The notes: generated by a model from the letters alone, not told the origin. A stretch of DNA of 64,000 nt from Acanthopleura granulata (GCA_016165875.1 JABBOT010000080.1:5686759-5750758); one strand, 5' to 3'. Positions 12,166 through 22,939 are shown, counted from the stretch's first letter. A program made the numbers and translations.

Positions 12166-14097
12166 TTCCCAAAACTGATAAATAATAGACACACTAATTA
12201 ATCCGAGTCTTTAGTTTTACTGGCTGATATGCCTTGGTAAAGAAACAAACAAACCACCTTTTAAGGCCATTAGTGTGCATTGAACTCTCTGTATACGATG
12301 GCATGATGCAAGGATAAAATATCTCTAAACTCACATAAGTATTTTTTTCAGTGAGCGGATGTGAAAAGAAAATGTGGCAACATTAATTAAGACGCAGACA
12401 AGAGATAAATGTTCTTAGAAGAAGTAAAGCCTAGTTCTCTGTGTCGCCATTTTATGCGCCGATCGCATGCTGTAACGCCATTCAGGGCTATAAGGACTGT
12501 CCTAAAAGGAATGGTGCGTCATGTTTCCCGCAGCCCGCAGAGATTAAATACATCCTCTTTCATCAGTAATTACCGACATACACCTGACACGAAAGGGTGG
12601 GGGACGTGGATGACGTTGTAGTAAGGGCTAGACCGTTGTTTCACGAAGAGTTATCTACCGAGGCAAGAAAATCCATCGTTTCACTCACACATCCTCGTTC
12701 CTTTTCCTCAACGAAGACTGGAAATAATTTTTCATTATACGACAGTTAGTGGAAAAAGCTGTCCACGTGTTTTACCAGGCTGCTTGTTAATAATGTTAAT
12801 ATACAGACAACAAATACAATAAAGGAATTTTTATCTCCCTTCTTTCATGTGGATTTTTGCCGTACACTGATAAGTGTTCAGCTCTGTTGCGATGCAAATA
12901 ATACGCAAATGATGAAAATGATTCTATGAAACAACAATAACTCCTCCTGACACCGGGTGTTGCAAACAAATTTCTATCAAAGAAAAAAAACGTGAAAAGA
13001 AAGCACATGGTGTCAATCTGCGTTCATACTTTTTCTTAGAAAAAATCTTCCGATGAGTAAGTTACTAGAGGGCTTATTATGTCTGCAGAACGAGTGTAAT
13101 TCGTGTATTTAAATGTTTATTCATACCGTTTCGTGTTCTGCCGATTAAACCCGACACATTCAGCTTACCGTGACACGGTGGTTCTGGACACCCGTATTAG
13201 CTACTAGTAATGTATTGACCCTTAGCAGCATATACATGCCAAGTTATCCACTACAATGCTGTCAGTGGATCATCTTTTATAAAAATCACTGTCACTTGTG
13301 ACAGACCAGTCCTGCTAAGGTCAAGTGTGTGCTCTATCTTAGGGGCGAGTCCATGTGGTTCATCAGAGTAGCTACACTAAATTCCACTGTGACATAACAT
13401 TATCTATAAACTACACCCACGTCGAGAGTTCTCGTTAACAGCCGCAAGTTAATGTGCTTCTATGAGAGATAGACCAGGAGCTCTTTCGAAATTTGCACCG
13501 AAATTTTTGTATTTTTCCTCTGCTATTTTACCAACGTCTAAGGGATTATAGACATCAGAATTCCTCTGCAACTGACAAATGCCAATGTCCTAAGAATCAA
13601 GACACAAAAGGAAAAAATATCTAAACAGAGAAAAACAGTTCTCAGCTGGCATTTGAGCATGTTAATTTGTTATATTTAATCAGATCAAAGAAACAGGAAA
13701 TATTTTCCATACATGTATTTTTTAAGAACTGATTTGTCATGATTCACAGCCGCCACTCTATCAGAAACGATGTGATCTGCTTTTACCATGCAGTACGATT
13801 TTTATTGACAACAAGCTCTGCTCTTGAAACATAACGTGAACGAGAAATGGGTCAAATGTCTAAACCGTGTTAATCTTCCTACCTGTCGCACGTTTGAAAA
13901 ACACCGGAGTGTTCAGCTGGCATTTTAAAGCCCCAGGGAATTCCAAAGTTTTCATCCAATGACACTATACAACATGTGCGCCTATTATAGGCGGGAGCAT
14001 TTCAAGGTCATATTATGTTAATTTCAGTATCTTGTTCACAATCCACGTGTCGGAATTTTCCATATTACTATTTGGGAAGGCCCAGTCCCTTAGGAGC
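12166..14097. other. no feature recognised (left flank of the Polinton)
   Basis: AT-rich DNA. Frames at 12409-12621 and 12796-13008 have no recognisable content. No clear 6-bp target duplication could be matched across the element ends at 14098 and 24897. Confidence 0.4.
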
Positions 14098-14302
14098 AAG
14101 GGGGGGGGCATACTAGCTATTGGGAGCCTCCCCACGCCCCAGGGCGATCCCCAACCCCTGTTCCGACTAATTTCTGCTACACATCAAGCCATATGGTTTA
14201 CAGCTACATAAATAATTGGCGACTGTTTATGTATGCGAACGGGCGTCTACATTCACAGATAATTGCCGATTGATTATGTAGACAGACACCCACTCACATT
14301 CA
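14098..14302 (+). repeat. left terminal inverted repeat of the Polinton
   Basis: Starts at an A-AGGGGGGGGG run. It then matches the reverse complement of the right end: TTGGGAGCCTCCCCACGCC, the TCCCCAACC and GTTCCGAC blocks, GCTACACATCAA, CATATGG, ACATAAATAATTGGCGA, GCGAACGGGCGTCTA, and GTAGACAGACACCCA at 14279-14293. The left copy has an extra stretch of about 10 bp (ACTAGCTATT) near 14112. Confidence 0.85.
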
Positions 14303-15914
14303 TAAATAATTGGCGACAGTTTATGTACGTACCATACTAGCCCCAGGAACGGCTCTCCACTTAAAGATATGTGCTGCTGTGCGTATACCTGTGGTGATTG
14401 AATTCCAAAGTACACCTAGCCCAAATCCTCAAGTGTGTCCAGGCTGTATTTTAGGAAATGTAGGCCGAAGTCGGCTATATCGATCTATCTAAGATTAAAG
14501 GCCAGCAGGTATTACCTACGTGTGGTCGACATAACCCAGATACTTACATACTTCCAGGTGCGCTATATATGACATAGGCTGATAATAGTACTTGAGTGTC
14601 CTGGGATATTTATGCGTACACCAGGACTGTGTAAAAGCACTGGCCACATATTCGTTCCTTTACTCTGTATAAATCAATTCCAACGGTTGATAAAATACAG
14701 TCTACAGCTAGCTGATGTAAATATAGAAGCATTCGGAGATAATATTAGCGATTTTTCAATGTGAACCGAGCTCTTGGTTTTTGACGCCATGTCTACCGCA
14801 TGGCAGTGTAGGATGGATGACTAGAGTATTTTTATCTGCAGAATTCAACGAAAATAGTCGCTCTGCACAAATGCTAACGTAGCATTCTTCATCAGCGCGT
14901 CTTTCTATATCAGATAGGTACTTTTCGAATATGGTTTGGGAGGTTTAAATATATAAATTCGCAGCTAAGATACTCGAACGGCGTGTGGAGCAGTGGGATC
15001 TAAAAAAGACCGATACGGTACACGCCAGTTACGTCTCTCTGACATGTAGGGATTCAAACCCGTAGGCTGGTTCAGCCCGAGGACGGGTGTGGTATTGCAG
15101 AGGGCTTACATGCCTAACATGGGCGACCAGTTCCCACAGGTCTATGGGAAGCACTTCCCAGTGGAAAAAGGCCTCCGAAGTCCGAACGCTCAAAAATGAA
15201 GAAGAAATTAAAAACCTACGGAACTCCGGCGAGACGGGATAATGGGATGACTTTTTTTCACTTCAACAAATCAGTATTATAGGAGACTTCAACTAATCCG
15301 TCAGTTGGAGTCTGGCGGGGGGGGCCTCATCAATTTTACCATTTACGTCTGGAAACCCAGACCAAATTATATCACCTTATTTATCATTGAGCATGGTGAT
15401 TTCATCTGCCTGGTCTTGTACAACGTTGGAGAGTTTGTGTGTAATATATACAGCTATCCCCCCCCCCCCACCCACCCATGACCCTAACTGCATTCAGAGT
15501 GAGTATATCGGATAAGCGCGATGGACACATCTTTTAGCCGACTTGCGAATAATACTACAACTATATCGAATTCCGGTATCCCACCTCTCTGTCGAGAAGT
15601 TCATTTGGCGGATAGTTTTTGCATGAAGGCTGTGCGGGCTTCGTCCCCACCCCCTCTCCACGCTGCGCTAACTCGACCCTAGTTTTCTTATCTAATGAAA
15701 TGGAGATATGTGCTGTACGGACTCGAATCTGTAGTTTTATTTCCTGTATTTTTCGACGTCACCGAGTATTAACCGAAACTCTGTATCCAAAAAATCATCG
15801 CCATAGAAACGTGAACGGTGATGGAATTAAGCTCACTCTCAGCCAGTAAGCCGATTTCGTCATGTTTCTTTCCTTTGACGGACAGTCGCCCGCTTGTAAA
15901 CTTACCCACCCCAC
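14303..15914. other. unassigned left part of the Polinton
   Basis: A second ATAAATAATTGGCGA motif lies at 14302-14317, just inside the repeat. The rest has no gene that I can name. The plus frame 15619-15849 looks like chance. A minus-strand stretch at 15330-15450 reads without stops for about 30 codons in an acidic context, but is not recognised. Poly-C runs occur at 15462-15471. Confidence 0.4.
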
Positions 15915-16904
15915 TTAGAAGGCCTGTCCTTCCATGCCTATAGCTAAAGGCGTCGCAATTGTCGTGGACAACACTGCGAGACCTGGGATGCCCAGACCCA
16001 AACTTGCCCTGAGTAGTGCGGTATCAATACCACCAACTGCGTTGACTGCCCTGTGGTATTTTTGCACACATCGCCTCTGACATCTCTCTCGTGTTCTAAC
16101 TCTTTATTCAGGGTGATAATATGTTGTAATGTATATTCGCACGGCTCTTCAGTCGAAGGAGGACGGGGCGGTGCAGATGAATCTAATGATCAGTTGCGCT
16201 ATTTTTATGTAGACGCTGTTATAATGTTTAATTCTAAATCCGATATGGGTTTAAAACTTGTTCTTAACCGTTTCAACTTAACGCCATGCTCTAGATTTAT
16301 GTTGTCTATCTGCACCATTTGTATTGGAGCGGCCTGGGGATTGTCTAACGTCGTCTCAACCTGATTAGCTCCCGGAGGCATTTTTACAACGATCGTTAAG
16401 CTTTTACCGTCACGCTTTTGCATACATGAAGGATTTGTGAGGGCTTGGAAACTGGATTGTTACCAAATATAATATCCAGAAGGATTATGGAGTGCGGGGA
16501 AACCGCATCAACCTCACGAAATGGCGTATTGATATCGAGGTAAGATGTTGTACCTGGACCTACACCGATCATATGGCCCCCTTCCGGCAATATCCTGATA
16601 TGAAGTTCATCTCCCATGGCCGTGAAGGAGAGGAAAGCCATACCGTCATTAAAAATCTATTGAACAACACCATCCTTTGCTGGTTGCACCAACAATGTCC
16701 CATTTGGAATCAACCGATTTAGCGAGACCCCTTACCCTATTCTCAGGATTATCAGATAGATAGTTTTTGGAACGTATTCCGGGCTTCGATATCCACATCT
16801 GCGAGCTCACCAAATTTTGGTGGTTCTCCGGATCAGCCGACGGCACCTTCTTTCGTGTATAAACACCTCTTTGGAATTGGTAGGCGTAAATCCGCCCATC
16901 CACC
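15915..16904 (-). pseudogene. broken minus-strand Polinton gene, product unassigned
   Basis: Four minus-strand pieces follow one another with little overlap: 16649-16903, 16396-16641, 16205-16423, and a hydrophobic tail of about 45 codons (15915-16060) ending MEGQAF. Their compactness and strand agreement suggest one gene split by frameshifts. The middle pieces have the beta-rich look of capsid or minor virion proteins. The tail is rich in Ala, Gly, Leu and Ile and could be a membrane-active segment. They lie directly downstream of the capsid-like gene at 17055-17651 and could be its C-terminal portion or a separate virion gene. No family is named. Confidence 0.45.
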
Positions 16905-17054
16905 CCTTGCCGTTTTAAAACCGGTCACATCTGCGAAATCCGATAAGGCTGGGCCAGTGTAACTAGGGTCCACTTAGTCCATTGCGCCGGCGAATGTGTT
17001 AAGTTACGCTTAAGCACGTTGTATCTACAGGTTGACCACAATCATTTAACTGTC

Positions 17055-17651
17055 TTACAGCTGCGTCAGGAGACAAGCTGACAGTTTTTTGTACCGTGCA
17101 ATGGCAAATACCAACGTCCTTCCGGAGTTCACGCATTTCTGGAATATCGGGAATACCCTCAGATGAGTAGAGCCACTTGCAATACTGGTGGACAATGCGG
17201 CCATGTTTTCGGGTGCGCTCACCTCCTCTTGGTGAACAAATATTTCTTTGTGAGGCGTCAGTTTGGGTAGTTTTATTCCACCCATGGGTTCTCTCGCGTT
17301 TGAGAACCTCAAGACATCAGCTAGATCTAACAGACTGATAATATCGTTTTTGGCGAGTTCCAGTCACACGCGACCAGTAACTTCATTCAGTGTCAGTGTA
17401 GCACCTAAAGGTTGGAACACTTCTTGGTTGAGGGTGCGGGCGGCGTAATAGCTGCTTGGCACAGTTACTGGCTCATCGTTCAACATGAAACCCACGTTGG
17501 CACCAATGTTCGTCAAGTGTGGGTCCAAGGTTATGTCGAGAAGAGCAACCTCGTACTGGCCTTCTTGATAGTCCAGATATGCTGGGAGGAGGGCACTACT
17601 CCTCTGTTGAACAACACTAAGTGTATCAGACATATTCAGAAATATGTTCAA
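17055..17651 (-). pseudogene. capsid-like protein of the Polinton, N-terminal part
   Basis: The first piece (17364-17651, 95 codons) opens with a stretch like the N-termini of Polinton structural proteins: MSDTLSVVQQ, then YEVALLDITLDP and FMLNDEPVTVP. An in-frame TGA follows at about 17361-17363. The same frame then continues (17055-17312) with a loop-rich segment including SNAREPMGG. The alternating hydrophobic pattern suits a jelly-roll capsid or penton-type protein, but this is inference. It could be another virion protein. An antisense frame at 17412-17696 is a shadow. Confidence 0.55.
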
Positions 17652-18484
17652 TTCGGCGAACTAAACAACTCTGTAATCCATTTCTACGTGTACTAACAAG
17701 AGCGCCGTACTCTGGAAGTGATTAAGGCAGCACTCCCACTCCCGACCGATAACCGGGGGGCATACGAGGGAATTTGCGCCCAGTTTCGGGTCCGCCCAGA
17801 CACAGATTGGCGGCAAAAAAGAAGTGGAAACCACGGGTTAGGCGCGACTTATTATTATGTCACAAGGACATGATACATGAAATCGCATTACGACTACGAT
17901 CCTAGTCACATGTCATTTCCACGAACACCAAAAAAGTTCCACCTCGATTTCATCTCACAAGGCAGCGAGACCAATCAAGCATGGGCCACTTTCATCCTGA
18001 ACAAATCTGAAGGGTTTACCCAGGCAGGCGCGGAACACCATTCGAACTTATATTTGAGCAATCCTCGTAGCACAGGAGCAGGTTCGCAGCAGTATCGTAG
18101 GCAAGGTAGGCACGGCATTTGACGTTTAGAAGCAGTTCGTGGCTAATTTCGAAGACACCATAACAAGAACTGTTGACCTTCCCTCGGCCATAAAGCGGTA
18201 TCAGAACTTTCTGAGGTACGCCCGCTCCAAGGTGGATTACGTGTTTGGCGAGGGTCTGTGCGTGGCGCCAAGCAATATGCACCTACCAATCGGAAAAATC
18301 AGTGGCTATAACGAGTTCGTCATAGCCACAACAGACCAGAAACTCGGTGTTAATGGAGACTTACAGCTTCACGCAGAGAGTACAATGAAGAAAAGATGAC
18401 GTTAGTAAGATTTAGCGTCGCGCTCGGGCTTCCACTAAACTGGTCACGCTAGATGTGCCCGAACGGCCTCGCAAATGATTCCAT
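17652..18484 (+). pseudogene. unassigned Polinton frames
   Basis: Plus frames at 17877-18122 and 18139-18399 follow each other with a frameshift between. The second has a plausible globular composition (TRTVDLPSAIKRYQNFLRYA). A minus frame at 18016-18282 overlaps them and is equally long, so the coding strand is uncertain. No domain is recognised. The position between the capsid-like gene and the membrane-protein gene suggests a structural or accessory role. Confidence 0.3.
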
Positions 18485-19110
18485 CTATAACGACAAGCAG
18501 GGCCGTAGAATTCTCCGCAAATCAGTTCACGGTGTTGCCTAAAGCGCTGAGGAGCCAAAGGACGATGCTCCCTATAATACCTTGGAGAGCCGCAACGACT
18601 TTATCGGCGATTTTAGCAAGAAGCCTGCCCAGGGCCCGCAGATGCCTTTTACCTACTCCTTCAGAACGCCCTTGTCCTTTGGCTTAGGAGGTGATGTTGG
18701 AGGAAGCGCTGGCGCTGCACAGACCCGGGTTAGCGCAAACACCAATGCCGATATCGCCATTCCGATAGCAGTGAGCATCGACGCGATAGTCATGCCTTGT
18801 TGGCGGAACAGGGTGAGTATGCGTTTGGCAAGGGCTGTGTCCTCGCGAAGGATGTGGTTGATAGTATCCCGCATGCGGTTGATCTGAGAGAGAAGCTCGT
18901 GTTTTGTGGCCGGCGCGGCCTCAAGGCGCGCCTCCCCTTGATCCTGAAGGTCACCCAGCACTCAGCTATACGGCGCCATCGTGAGCCTCATCCAGTTTCC
19001 GCGTTTACCGAGAGATATCTTCATCGAGAGCTGAGAGCTTAGCGAGGTTGTTGATATTTTCGCCTGGGAGAGTCTGTAATACCTTTTCAAGACACAACAA
19101 GCTGTACAAC
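18485..19110 (-). pseudogene. Polinton accessory protein with a long helix and two hydrophobic segments
   Basis: On the minus strand, an N-terminal piece (LPGENINNLAKL, near 19010-19090) is followed by a frame at 18653-18961. That frame has a polar helical stretch (KHELLSQINRMRDTINHIL), then a membrane-like segment (MTIASMLTAIGMAISALVF, residues 55-73) and a proline-rich linker. After a frameshift or stop at about 18650, a second hydrophobic stretch (GIIGSIVLWLLSALG) lies at 18546-18584. This coiled-coil plus membrane layout recurs in metazoan Polintons; the function is unknown and might be virion membrane handling. At least two frame breaks and one stop. Confidence 0.6.
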
Positions 19111-19146
19111 CAAGGCCCGCGTGCCTGCCAGCGGTAGGATGAGGCT

Positions 19147-19440
19147 ATGAAGCTCTTTGCAGCCGGCTGCAAGCGCCATGCCGAGGTGCCCATGTTCGCA
19201 AAAGACTTACCGCTGACCGGCGTGTCACTTGCCGACTTCTTCACCCCCAAGTGCGCCCTGTGGCTGGACCTCCGTTCCACGAACGACGGCATGGTGACCA
19301 TTCAGATCACGAAAACAGCAGAGGCTGCGGGAGCTTTGAACATCTACCTTTACGTGGTAATCGACGCCCAGGTCAACATCCAGGACAGCTCTCAGAGCTG
19401 TACTGGTATCCTCTGGCCCACGGGCTCCAACTTGGCGATT
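19147..19440 (+). pseudogene. capsid-like C-terminal piece of the Polinton
   Basis: The first 85 or so codons of the open frame 19147-19572 read as one conserved block: MKLFAAGCKRHAEVP, a SLADFFTPKCALWLDLRS segment, then GALNIYLYVVIDAQVNIQD. The aromatic, beta-strand-like pattern and its position just before the packaging ATPase fit the C-terminus of a virion protein, possibly the major capsid protein. That assignment is inference. The upstream part of the gene is not found on this strand, so the gene is 5'-truncated or rearranged. The rest of the open frame (after about 19440) is the ATPase start read through. Confidence 0.45.
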
Positions 19441-19718
19441 ATCTGCGGAATGACGGGTGTTCTAAAACCCTTTTCACTCTTAACCTCCTGGAGGGTCCCT
19501 ATCTCTTCTTCTTTCAACACATTGTTGTTCTTTGTCCCATTGTACAGTACAATATGTAGTAGGTCTATGTAGTAGATCCAGATGAAAGGCTCCATGACTA
19601 ATTCCATAACTTCTACCGGCTGTTCCAAGGGAAGCCGACCCTATACATCACTGACGACTGCTCGGACACAAAGGCGCTGACCATAAATAAAGACATGCTC
19701 TCTGAGCTGGCCTTCTAA
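19440..19718 (+). pseudogene. FtsK/HerA-type packaging ATPase remnant
   Basis: A P-loop-like segment lies at 19446-19475, with GMTG in one frame and the following SKTLFTLNLLEGPY in the next, so a frameshift splits the Walker A motif. An HIVVLCP strand follows at about 19520. After a gap with frame changes, a Walker B-like strand LYITDDC lies at 19641-19661. The frame stops at 19716-19718. In Polintons this ATPase packages DNA into capsids. The C-terminal third, with the arginine finger, is absent; the next gene starts right after the stop, implying an internal deletion. Confidence 0.65.
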
Positions 19719-19720
19719 GG

Positions 19721-20150
19721 CCGACAAGCGAACTAACAAACTGGACGAACTAATCGACGAACTGATCGACGAAGAGACTAAAGTTGTGTCCTCGGCTGGA
19801 CAAAAGAAACAGGAGGAGCCACTGGAGGATAGAAGCTTGTGCTGCCAACCTCGCGCCTCTGCACCGTGAAAGGCTTGCTGCGTGGGTGGCTGGACTAAAT
19901 TGACCCTTTGGACGAGGACGAGATCGAGAAGCTCTATACCCGCTACGAGGAAAGACTACGCGCGACCATGACGAAAACCATAGGGCAAGTTGCACTACAA
20001 TTGTACTCAGGAGGGGCCAGCATGTTTCTTCCAGTCTCACCCGAGAACCGGACGTCTCTTGCGCGCGATCTGGATGCCTACCCTTTGTTGGACATACGAT
20101 TAGTAGTCCTTCCTGTGTGTTCTATCATCGCCACGGTATGTTGCTAGCCC
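19721..20150 (+). pseudogene. acidic coiled-coil Polinton protein
   Basis: Starts with a KLDELIDELIDEE heptad-like acidic stretch (about 19738-19785). After a frameshift comes a second helical piece (HRERLAAWVAGLN, stop near 19890), then a third frame at 19908-20147 beginning MDEDEIEKLYTRYEERL, with a hydrophobic GQVALQLYSGGASMFL segment. One gene broken at least twice is the simplest reading. Function unknown; position next to the ATPase suggests a virion or morphogenesis role. Confidence 0.5.
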
Positions 20151-20344
20151 CGCTAACCGCTGCTCTTGCCACAGCCAGGCACTGCCAGTTTGGACAGCAG
20201 TGCACTTGAACAATGAACAATGGCAGACGATGCAACTCTTCCTTCGGAGCACCGAGCGAACCCCGATGAAGGGCACCAAGCGAAACCCCAGTTGAAAGAA
20301 TGACAGACCATAAGAAAATGAAAGACCCGAAGAAGGTGTAGGCC

Positions 20345-20706
20345 GCGCGTGCCGGGGCCTCTTCCAGAAAAGTCAGACAGGAACGACTGCTTGAACAGTT
20401 TCGATCAGCCAAGGAATGGCGACACCATGATGCTGCTACACCAGGGCAGCAGGACAGCAGGACGCCCCAGAACGGAAAGAGCCTGTTTCAGAGGCTTCTG
20501 GTGTTGCAAAACAGACCAACTGGATCCCATATATCATTGGGGTAGCCGGCCTTGCAGGTGTATATTATATATGTACTCATCACCAGCAACTGTCGCCTCT
20601 TCCTGTTGTGGCGTATCTACAGAAAACAACACAAGCCACCTTTAGCCCCCCCCCCCCCGGCTCAGCAATTGAAGAGTCCCACCGATCCTCTTCATATGGA
20701 ATAACA
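20345..20706 (+). pseudogene. small single-pass membrane protein of the Polinton
   Basis: One frame from about 20521 reads WIPYIIGVAGLAGVYYIC, a typical single membrane span, followed by a proline-rich tail (ATFSPPPPP). A run of 13 C at 20647-20659 then throws the frame: after the run the original frame differs from the one that reads TDPLHME before a stop at about 20700. A slippage frameshift in the C run is likely. An N-terminal polar part precedes at 20345-20520 in mixed frames. Confidence 0.45.
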
Positions 20707-20708
20707 AC

Positions 20709-20935
20709 ATGACAACTCCAGTTACACACGGTAAGCTGCTCGTAAGCGCAATGTTTCACAGCGCCGTGGTCTCTGGCTTAGCTATTGGATACTCCAGATT
20801 GGTGTAAGATGATCATCGGATGTGCTCCTCCCAAGCTAGACTTCACCCCCGTGATATCGGTGTGCTGGTCATCGCCCTCGCGATGGCGTCCAAGGACATG
20901 CTAATTAAACAGGGAATCATTCTGGCAGATATAAA
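20709..20935 (+). pseudogene. small hydrophobic protein of the Polinton
   Basis: ATG at 20709 opens 32 codons (MTTPVTHGKLLVSAMFHSAV, then SGLAIGYSRLV) up to TAA at 20805. A second piece at 20809-20935 reads MIIGCAPPKLDF, then after a one-base frameshift DIGVLVIALAMASKDMLI. Together they look like one hydrophobic protein of about 75 residues broken by a stop and a frameshift. Function unknown. It follows the preceding membrane-protein gene by a few bases, consistent with a compact virus-like gene order. Confidence 0.45.
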
Positions 20936-20941
20936 GTGGAA

Positions 20942-21336
20942 ATGGCCTCGATCGCAACCATGGTCTAGGTCGCTCCCGTAAATGCACTTGCTTTCTCAGG
21001 TAGCAGCCTTCTCAACTCTTCGAAGCTCAACGGTCGATGCGGACGTAAGCGCCACGATAAAGCTATAGAACAGCTCCAGGCGGCGCAGGTGGCGTGTTTT
21101 CAAACGAGGACAAACCGTCTGGATTGGATTAACCAGGATCTTTGTCGACAGGGGCACGCAGAGCGCACATTTCTACGCACGCACATGTCGACGACGCCGT
21201 GCGCGAGTACGTTCAGGTCAAGGGGAAAACACTTAGCCCCACAGGACCCGAACCTACCCTAAGCGATTTCTATACACAGTCGGAGGGCCAAAAAGAACGC
21301 CAGATCGCCTTCATCCTCCTCGTCTATATCCTATAG
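20942..21336 (+). pseudogene. Polinton hypothetical protein with helical middle
   Basis: ATG at 20942 starts MASIATMV, then an in-frame TAG, then VNALAFSGSSLL, a polar helix (HDKAIEQLQAAQVACFQ) and TNRLDWINQDLCRQGH. After a frameshift near 21180 the frame 21142-21336 continues with VREYVQVKGKTLSP, EPTLSDFYTQSEGQKERQ and a hydrophobic end IAFILLVYIL. One protein of about 130 residues with a hydrophobic start and end seems intended. Function unknown. Confidence 0.5.
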
Positions 21337-21739
21337 CTGGCCTATAAACTCGCTGAGTAATCCGGAAAGACTGTGCTGGATTCTACTCCTGACCGTAATG
21401 GCAGGTACGACATGAGTAGTGAGGCTGGAGTTATTTTTCCATGTCATTTGTAGATATCGCTTGGATATAAATCAGACATGATGGTTTTTCGCGAAGAGCT
21501 ATATTCTGCGATGCTAGAGGTTGACTGCTATGCCTGAGTCGACAAGGTTCCATACTGATGGATAGCGCACAGAAATCGCTGGAACTCTGGCGGAAGGACA
21601 AAAAGTCCGCCATGCGTTTCGCAGCAAGGGTGCTTGAGGGTCCGACCAACCTCCGGCCAAGACTGGGCAGGTGTCTGAGCCTGTGGCTGCTGCCTGTTGG
21701 AGACTTATCAGGCTGCTGGAACACCTTGTGCCTACAACC
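21337..21739 (+). pseudogene. unassigned Polinton stretch upstream of the integrase
   Basis: The plus frame 21558-21743 begins MDSAQKSLELWRKDKKSAM and has a coding-like composition. Another frame at 21650-21740 reads VSEPVAAACWRLIRLLEHLV and ends at the integrase start. They may be parts of one small protein with a frameshift. No domain recognised. Antisense frames here are shadows. Confidence 0.3.
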
Positions 21740-22688
21740 ATGACCGACCAATTGTCTTCGTCTATCGAAGATGCACTATAGCCCCAAGGAGAGGCATTGC
21801 CGCAATCAAGAAACTAGTTCAGCTAGCTATTAGTTGAAAAAACAGGCCATCTGGCAGATTTTCTTACTATACCCACGGCATATTCCATGGCCAAAATTTG
21901 ACGTTGCTGCACCAAATGGGACCATCAAGCTGACCTGCTCTTTTTACCACACGACAAGGTGGGCAAGCGCACCTACAAGCCTGCCCTCACAGCGGTCGAT
22001 CTCGCCCGCCGATTCAAAGCAGCTGAGCCCCTAACCGCAAACGGAGCCCAAGAGATTGCTGATGATCTGGGCCATATCTCTAAGCGGGACCCGCTTAGGT
22101 GGCCTAAACGGCTGCAGATCGACCCTGGGAGTTCATGGGTGCAGTGAACGAGCTGCTCGCGAAGCATGAGGTTTCTATCAGGCGTGGGCTAGTGGACATC
22201 TATCGGGGAAAGGGGATCGCTGAGCGGTTCAATCGGACACTGGCCGAGAAACTGTTCGGGCACCAATTCACCCAAGAGAAGCGGCTCCCTTCTGGTCGTT
22301 CTTCTGAGTGGATGAAGCCGTTACCCGCAGTCGTCGCGTCTTTGAACGGGGAAGTGTCCCGACTCATTGAGAAGCGCCCTTCTGAGGCCAAGACAAAGAC
22401 TATGGCACAAACGCCCTCCTCCACTGTTCCACTCCGGTCTGTTCGCCTTCATGAGCAAAAGCTCCCTTCTGGGGTTGGCGTTCGGTATCTGTACAAACCC
22501 GGCGAGCTGGAGGGTGGTCGACATCCCACGACTGATCCAGTGTAGTCCCTAGATTTGTATCGGCTTAGACTCTCGGTAACTAAACCTGACGATCCTGTGT
22601 TGTAGTATCTGCGGGAGTTTGTCCGTGAGGATCTTCTCGTATTGCCCCGCGACACTCAGCTTCCGCCGGATGGGGTCCTCGGGCGTTG
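21740..22688 (+). pseudogene. Polinton DDE integrase (retroviral type), broken
   Basis: ATG at 21740 gives MTDQLSSSIEDAL, then a TAG at 21779. The helical zinc-type N-domain region (KKQAIWQIF) follows. The core lies in two frames: 21959-22147 with the first catalytic Asp (TAVDLA, near 21998) and second Asp (QIDPG, near 22121), then 22135-22545 with the Glu (GIAERFNRTL, near 22222). That is a DD(33-35)E layout. A conserved block LPSGVGVRYLYKPGELEGG precedes a TAG at 22543, and the frame continues to about 22688. The enzyme would insert the element into host DNA. At least two frameshifts and three stops make it inactive. The nearby convergent HNH gene ends at the same point. Confidence 0.85.
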
Positions 22689-22689
22689 A

Positions 22690-22939
22690 GAACGGCGCAT
22701 CCCCTTTTTTGGTTGCACTCGAGACAGGTCAATCTAATGTTATCATTACTGTGGCCAATGGAGTTGTTCAACCGTTCCACACTGAGCTGCTGGGTATACT
22801 TGTGTTGGTAAGCTGGTAGGAGTTTAATATTGAACGCGGCACAGCGGTTAGTTTGCTGCTCCTTGAGATGCAGGATGTGATCCACACTTAGGTTACACCT
22901 GAGCGCCTTGGCTTGGTCCTGGCGCTTGTAAGCTACCAA
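22690..22939 (-). pseudogene. HNH endonuclease-like domain of the Polinton
   Basis: The minus frame starting at 22939 carries Cys33 (NRCAAFN), then VERLNNSIGHSNDNIRLTC and LECNQKRG. His63, Asn67, Cys72, Cys75 and Asn76 fit an HNH fold (GH, N, LxCxxCN). The first zinc pair is CAAF, not CxxC, so a ligand is lost. After residue 80 the open frame is only the antisense of the integrase end. It directly follows the helicase on the same strand and may have been its C-terminal domain. The role might be nicking or terminal processing during replication (inference). Confidence 0.65.

Noticed and set aside
18582..18887. Plus-strand frame of 101 codons
   Set aside because: Antisense to the coiled-coil and membrane protein read on the minus strand; the Arg/Ala-rich composition is typical of a shadow frame.
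19005..19301. Minus frame of 98 codons opposite the capsid-like piece
   Set aside because: Only its last third (LPGENINNLAKL) looks like real minus-strand coding. The upstream part is antisense to the plus-strand gene.
22200..22524. Minus-strand frames opposite the integrase
   Set aside because: Antisense shadows of the plus-strand catalytic core.
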